Of a DNA stretch of 9,073 nucleotides, positions 5,744 to 9,073 are shown one piece after another. The notes under the pieces are model-generated. The model was given only the letters and a program-made list of their open reading frames with translations, was not told the origin of the DNA and made no database searches. The number at the start of each line of letters is the position of its first letter. Within the stretch, counting starts at the first letter, position 1. The position numbers and the translations under genes are program-made. Source of the DNA: Methanoregula sp. UBA471 (GTDB lineage Archaea > Halobacteriota > Methanomicrobia > Methanomicrobiales > Methanospirillaceae); the NCBI GenBank assembly GCA_002495065.1, contig DADT01000015.1:1-9073 (forward strand), written 5' to 3'.

Positions 5744-5764
5744 ATGATCCTGCACCGGCCCTGA
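5744..5764 (+). CDS. Possible six-codon leader ORF before pycB
   Basis: ATG at 5744 opens a tiny frame reading MILHRP, ending with TGA at 5762-5764. GAGAGG at 5732-5737 sits 6 nt before it, as good a ribosome site as pycB has. The stop overlaps the pycB ribosome site (GAGG at 5763-5766), so ribosomes ending here would be placed to start pycB. It may equally be a chance frame in a short gap. Confidence 0.25.
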   Translation: MILHRP

Positions 5765-5772
5765 GGATCCTC

Positions 5773-7512
5773 ATGCGCACTGCCTCTCCTGAAAAAGTCT
5801 CCATTACCGATACAACCCTGCGGGACGCCCACCAGTCCCTCATAGCACAAAGGCTCCGTACCGAGGACATGCTCCCTCTTGCACGCGAGATGGACCCCTG
5901 CGGTTTTTTTTCCGTCGAAGCATGGGGGGGTGCAACGTTTGATACCTGCATACGGTCTCTGAACGACGACCCGTGGGACCGGCTCAGGTCCTTAAAGACC
6001 GAACTGAAGCATACCCCTATCCAGATGCTCCTCCGTGGCCAGAACCTTGTCGGCTACCGCCATTACCCGGATGACGTGGTGGACCGGTTTGTAGCTGCCG
6101 CCCATAAAAACGGGGTCGATATCTTCCGCGTATTCGATGCACTAAACGACATCAGGAATATGGAACGGTCGATGGACCAGGTAAAAAATGTGGGGGCCCA
6201 CCTCCAGGGGGCGATCTCCTACACAACAAGCCCGGTCCACACCACGCAGACATTCATTGAGATGGCAAAAGAACTCTACACACATGAGTGTGACTCCATC
6301 TGCATCAAGGATATGGCCGGGCTCATCATGCCGGGGGCAGCACGGGAGCTGATTGCCGGTATCAAAAAGGCAGTGGATGTAAAGGTCTGCCTGCACAGCC
6401 ATTCAACCAGCGGTATTGCCCCGATGAGTTACCAGGCTGCCATAGAATCGGGAGTTGACATCCTCGATACTGCCATGTCCCCGTTTTCCATGGGCACATC
6501 CCAGCCGCCGACGGAGAGCATCGTCGCTTCACTCATCGGCACCCCGAGAGACACGGGAATCGACCTTGTTAAGCTCAGGGGAGTCCGCAATATCTGCATA
6601 CAGATACGGGAAAAATATGCCGGGCTCCTCAACCCCATTTCAGAACGGGTTGACAGCGATGTCCTCCTCTACCAGCTGCCCGGCGGCATGATCTCCAACC
6701 TCGTCTCGCAGCTCCAGGAACAGGACGCTCTCAACCGGATGGATGATGTGCTGGCAGAAATCCCGCGGGTACGAAAGGATCTCGGCTACCCGCCGCTGGT
6801 CACGCCGACCAGCCAGATTGTCGGGATACAGGCCGTGCTCAACGTGCTGGTCAACGGCCAGCGCTACCGGAATGTCACCAAGGAAGTCAAAGACTATGTT
6901 CACGGGCTGTACGGGAAATCGCCGGGTCCGGTAAGTGACGAGATACGGAAGCTCATCATCGGCGATGATAAGGTTATCACGGTCCGACCGGCCGACCTGC
7001 TCGAACCTGCGTACGAGAAAATGAAAAAGGAGGCAGAAAAGGCAGGGCTGGTTAAAAAGGAAGAAGATATCCTGACCTATATTCTTTACCCCGCAATTGC
7101 CCCTTCATTTCTCAAAGGGGAGCGCCCATTGGAAGAGATCCCCAGGAAGGCATCTGCTGCAAAACCCGCAACCGATATGCCCAGCCAGATGGAAGTTGAG
7201 GTGGATGGGGAGGTGTTCTCGGTCAGAATTGTTTCTGTCGGAGGAAGCAAAGTAGAAGTGACCGGAGTCACCCCCCAGAAGGCGCCCCGCGGGGAGTATG
7301 CCGGGGGTATCAAAAGCAATATGCAGGGAATGGTGCTCCAGGTGCTCGTGAACCGTGGCGCTGCCGTGAAGAAGGGAGACACACTCCTCGTGCTCGAGGC
7401 CATGAAGATGGAAAACCCCATACACAGCCCGGTGGATGGAAAGGTCACGGAGATCTTTGTGGACACCGGCGATGTCGTCCAGAATGGAGACGTCCTGCTG
7501 GTGGTGCAATGA
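5773..7512 (+). CDS. pycB: Pyruvate carboxylase subunit B (carboxyltransferase and biotin carrier)
   Basis: This 579-residue protein transfers the carboxyl group from carboxybiotin to pyruvate, giving oxaloacetate. The carboxyltransferase barrel covers about residues 8-275, with DTTLRDAHQS at 13-22, K179 in CIKDMAG (the lysine expected to be carboxylated and bind metal) and the metal-binding pair H208 and H210. The conserved PYC/OADA domain follows (about 295-480, including QLPGGMISN at 301-309). After a linker near 455-505, the C-terminal biotinyl domain carries EAMKMEN with target lysine K545. Oxaloacetate decarboxylase alpha subunits have the same layout, but pairing with a biotin carboxylase gene and the lack of sodium-pump subunits point to pyruvate carboxylase. 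GAGG at 5763-5766 supports ATG 5773. It overlaps pycA by 4 nt (ATGA). The adjacent birA product should biotinylate it. Confidence 0.95.
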   Translation: MRTASPEKVSITDTTLRDAHQSLIAQRLRTEDMLPLAREMDPCGFFSVEAWGGATFDTCIRSLNDDPWDRLRSLKTELKHTPIQMLLRGQNLVGYRHYPDDVVDRFVAAAHKNGVDIFRVFDALNDIRNMERSMDQVKNVGAHLQGAISYTTSPVHTTQTFIEMAKELYTHECDSICIKDMAGLIMPGAARELIAGIKKAVDVKVCLHSHSTSGIAPMSYQAAIESGVDILDTAMSPFSMGTSQPPTESIVASLIGTPRDTGIDLVKLRGVRNICIQIREKYAGLLNPISERVDSDVLLYQLPGGMISNLVSQLQEQDALNRMDDVLAEIPRVRKDLGYPPLVTPTSQIVGIQAVLNVLVNGQRYRNVTKEVKDYVHGLYGKSPGPVSDEIRKLIIGDDKVITVRPADLLEPAYEKMKKEAEKAGLVKKEEDILTYILYPAIAPSFLKGERPLEEIPRKASAAKPATDMPSQMEVEVDGEVFSVRIVSVGGSKVEVTGVTPQKAPRGEYAGGIKSNMQGMVLQVLVNRGAAVKKGDTLLVLEAMKMENPIHSPVDGKVTEIFVDTGDVVQNGDVLLVVQ

Positions 7513-8981
7513 AATATTTTGAAAAACTCCTGATTGCCAACCGGGGAGAAATTGCCATACGTGTCATGAGGGCATGTCGTGAGCTCGACATCGAAACGGT
7601 GGCCATCTATTCATCCGCTGATAAGAATGCACTGCACGTGAAATATGCGGACGAGGCCTTTCAGGTAGGGGAAGCCCATCCCTCGAAAAGCTACCTGAAC
7701 ATGGAGCGGATCATCGATATCGCCAAGAAGAGCGGGGCGGAAGCGGTCCATCCCGGCTACGGCTTCCTCGCAGAGAACTACCGGTTTGCAAAGATCTGCC
7801 TGGACGAAAATATTATTTTTGTCGGTCCGGGCTGGAAGACCATCCGGGCAATGGGGTCGAAAATCGGTAGCAAACTGATGATGAAGAGTGCAGGTGTCCC
7901 GGTCCTTCCCGGCACCGATGGGATCAGGGATATTGATCTCGCAAAAAAAGTTGCTGCCGAGATTGGTTACCCGGTGATCGTCAAGGCGAGCGCCGGGGGC
8001 GGCGGCATCGGCATGCAGATCGTCAATGATGAGAAGTCGCTTGAAGATGCCATCACCAAGAGCATGCGAATCGCCCAGTCTGCCTTTGGCGATGCAACGG
8101 TCTTTATTGAAAAGTACCTGGTAAAACCGCGGCATATCGAATTCCAGGTGCTTGCTGATGAACATGGCAACGCCGTCCATCTCTATGACCGGGAATGTTC
8201 CATCCAGCGCCGCCACCAGAAACTGATCGAGGAGGCTCCCTCTCCGATCATGACTCCGGAGCTGCGCGAGCGGATGTCGGAGTCTGCCCTCAGGGTTGCC
8301 GATGCATCGGATTATACCAATGCCGGTTCCGTCGAGTTCCTGTACAGCCAGGGGAACTTTTATTTCATGGAGATGAACACCCGTCTCCAGGTCGAACATA
8401 CCATCTCGGAAATTATTACCGGTATCGATATCGTAAAACAACAGATCGCGATCTCAGCGGGAGAATCCCTTCCCTTCGGGCAGGAGGATCTCTCCATCCG
8501 CGGTCATGCGATCGAGTGCCGGATCAATGCCGAAGACCCGCTCAATAACTTTGCCGCTGACCCGGGAAAAATCATCCGTTACCGTTCCCCGGGCGGACCC
8601 GGCATCCGGGTGGACAGCGGGATTCACATGGGATATACCATTCCCCCGAACTACGATTCGATGATAGCAAAGCTCTGTGCCTGGGACAGCACACGACGGG
8701 AGGCGATAAAACGGATGCGGCGTGCAATTTCCGAATACATCATCCTCGGTATCAAAACCACCCTTCCCCTCCACTACGCGATCATGAACAACCAGCAGTT
8801 TGTTGAGGGAAATACCCACACGCACTTTTTGCAGGAAGAACATATCTTCGATACGCTCGAGCGCTACCGGCGTGATGAGGAGACACGGATGCAGACCCTC
8901 GCGGGATCCTTCGGTCAGGGAAAGAAAGTTGCTGCAATATCAGCTGCGGTGAATATGTACCTGCAGCCGAAAAAGGACTGA
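7509..8981 (+). CDS. pycA: Pyruvate carboxylase subunit A (biotin carboxylase)
   Basis: This 490-residue enzyme uses ATP and bicarbonate to carboxylate the biotin held by PycB. It has the biotin carboxylase N-domain opening LLIANRGEIAIRVMRA, then HPGYGFLAEN at 81-90, K118 in MGSKIGSK, and the ATP-grasp lid KASAGGGGIGM at 159-169. The active-site run EMNTRLQVEH spans 288-297, with E288, N290, R292 and E296, and the C-terminal domain follows from about 330. The lid has isoleucine where many bacterial enzymes have arginine or lysine; this may be normal for archaeal PycA. Residues after about 450 form a short variable tail. In other methanogens pycA and pycB are known to lie beside a biotin ligase gene, as here. 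The start overlaps the pycB stop, so the subunits are probably co-translated in equal amounts. Confidence 0.96.
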   Translation: MKYFEKLLIANRGEIAIRVMRACRELDIETVAIYSSADKNALHVKYADEAFQVGEAHPSKSYLNMERIIDIAKKSGAEAVHPGYGFLAENYRFAKICLDENIIFVGPGWKTIRAMGSKIGSKLMMKSAGVPVLPGTDGIRDIDLAKKVAAEIGYPVIVKASAGGGGIGMQIVNDEKSLEDAITKSMRIAQSAFGDATVFIEKYLVKPRHIEFQVLADEHGNAVHLYDRECSIQRRHQKLIEEAPSPIMTPELRERMSESALRVADASDYTNAGSVEFLYSQGNFYFMEMNTRLQVEHTISEIITGIDIVKQQIAISAGESLPFGQEDLSIRGHAIECRINAEDPLNNFAADPGKIIRYRSPGGPGIRVDSGIHMGYTIPPNYDSMIAKLCAWDSTRREAIKRMRRAISEYIILGIKTTLPLHYAIMNNQQFVEGNTHTHFLQEEHIFDTLERYRRDEETRMQTLAGSFGQGKKVAAISAAVNMYLQPKKD

Positions 8982-9011
8982 CGTGTCGGGTAAAACGAAT
9001 TTATCAGAACC

Positions 9012-9019
9012 TTTAATAG
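9012..9019 (+). promoter_or_regulatory. TATA box of the downstream tRNA gene
   Basis: TTTAATAG lies about 26 nt before an ATGC (9039-9042), the usual start-site sequence of methanogen stable-RNA promoters. The tRNA begins about 10 nt after that. The spacing supports a separate tRNA promoter, independent of pycBA. Confidence 0.55.
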
Positions 9020-9050
9020 TTTTTACAGTGTTGTAATTATGCACTTTTGT

Positions 9051-9073
9051 GCTGCGGTGGCCTAGCTGGTTAG
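9051..9073 (+). tRNA. tRNA gene, 5' end only
   Basis: The last 23 nt read as a 7-nt acceptor strand GCTGCGG, TG at positions 8-9, then D-arm GCCTAGCTGGTTAG with the conserved AGC-TGG-TTAG loop. The anticodon lies beyond the edge, so the amino acid cannot be named. Confidence 0.75.

Noticed and set aside
5773..7512. Oxaloacetate decarboxylase alpha subunit instead of PycB
   Set aside because: The domain layout fits both, but the gene overlaps a biotin carboxylase gene and no decarboxylase beta or gamma subunit genes are present.
7611..8441. Minus-strand open frame of 276 codons opposite pycA
   Set aside because: It is fully inside the conserved biotin carboxylase gene in the opposite direction, with no family resemblance or ribosome site.
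8982..9050. Terminator after pycA
   Set aside because: Only short T runs such as the one at 9020-9024 are present, with no stable hairpin, and they fall within the tRNA promoter, so no terminator can be supported.

Overview
The window looks like chromosomal DNA from a methanogenic archaeon, most likely Methanomicrobiales (a Methanoregula/Methanosphaerula-like lineage). The reasons are a two-subunit pyruvate carboxylase (separate PycB and PycA), a DUF2111-type protein that I know only from methanogens, a PKD-repeat surface protein, archaeal TATA-type promoter elements, and the start of a tRNA with archaeal-style sequence. The genus is inferred from gene content and style, not proven.

Layout: (1) 1-1495, minus strand: the N-terminal 498 residues of a secreted surface protein with a signal peptide, a DUF3494 ice-binding-like domain, two PKD domains and the start of 47-residue beta-propeller-like repeats; its C-terminus lies beyond the left edge. 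(2) 1496-1760: a divergent intergenic region with TATA-like elements and two small inverted repeats. (3) 1761-3169, plus strand: a DUF2111-like protein overlapping birA (biotin-protein ligase with a DNA-binding domain) by 4 nt. (4) 3170-3217: a promoter with a perfect 11-bp inverted repeat that resembles a BirA operator and reaches the bioY start codon. (5) 3218-5725: a complete ECF biotin transporter, bioY, two ATPases and ecfT, all overlapping. (6) 5773-8981: pycB and pycA, overlapping by 4 nt. (7) 8982-9073: a spacer, then the first 23 nt of a tRNA.

The plus-strand genes form one biotin module. BioY with EcfA1/EcfA2/EcfT imports biotin. BirA senses it and attaches it to a lysine on PycB. 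PycA carboxylates that biotin using ATP and bicarbonate, and PycB passes the carboxyl group to pyruvate to make oxaloacetate for biosynthesis. The inverted repeat at bioY suggests that BirA shuts off uptake when biotin is sufficient. No biotin biosynthesis gene is in the window.

The points most worth a second look are the BirA operator, the asymmetry between the two transporter ATPases (the motif deviations fall in one composite ATP site), the DUF2111 protein coupled to birA, a possible six-codon leader ORF before pycB, and the ice-binding-like surface protein.
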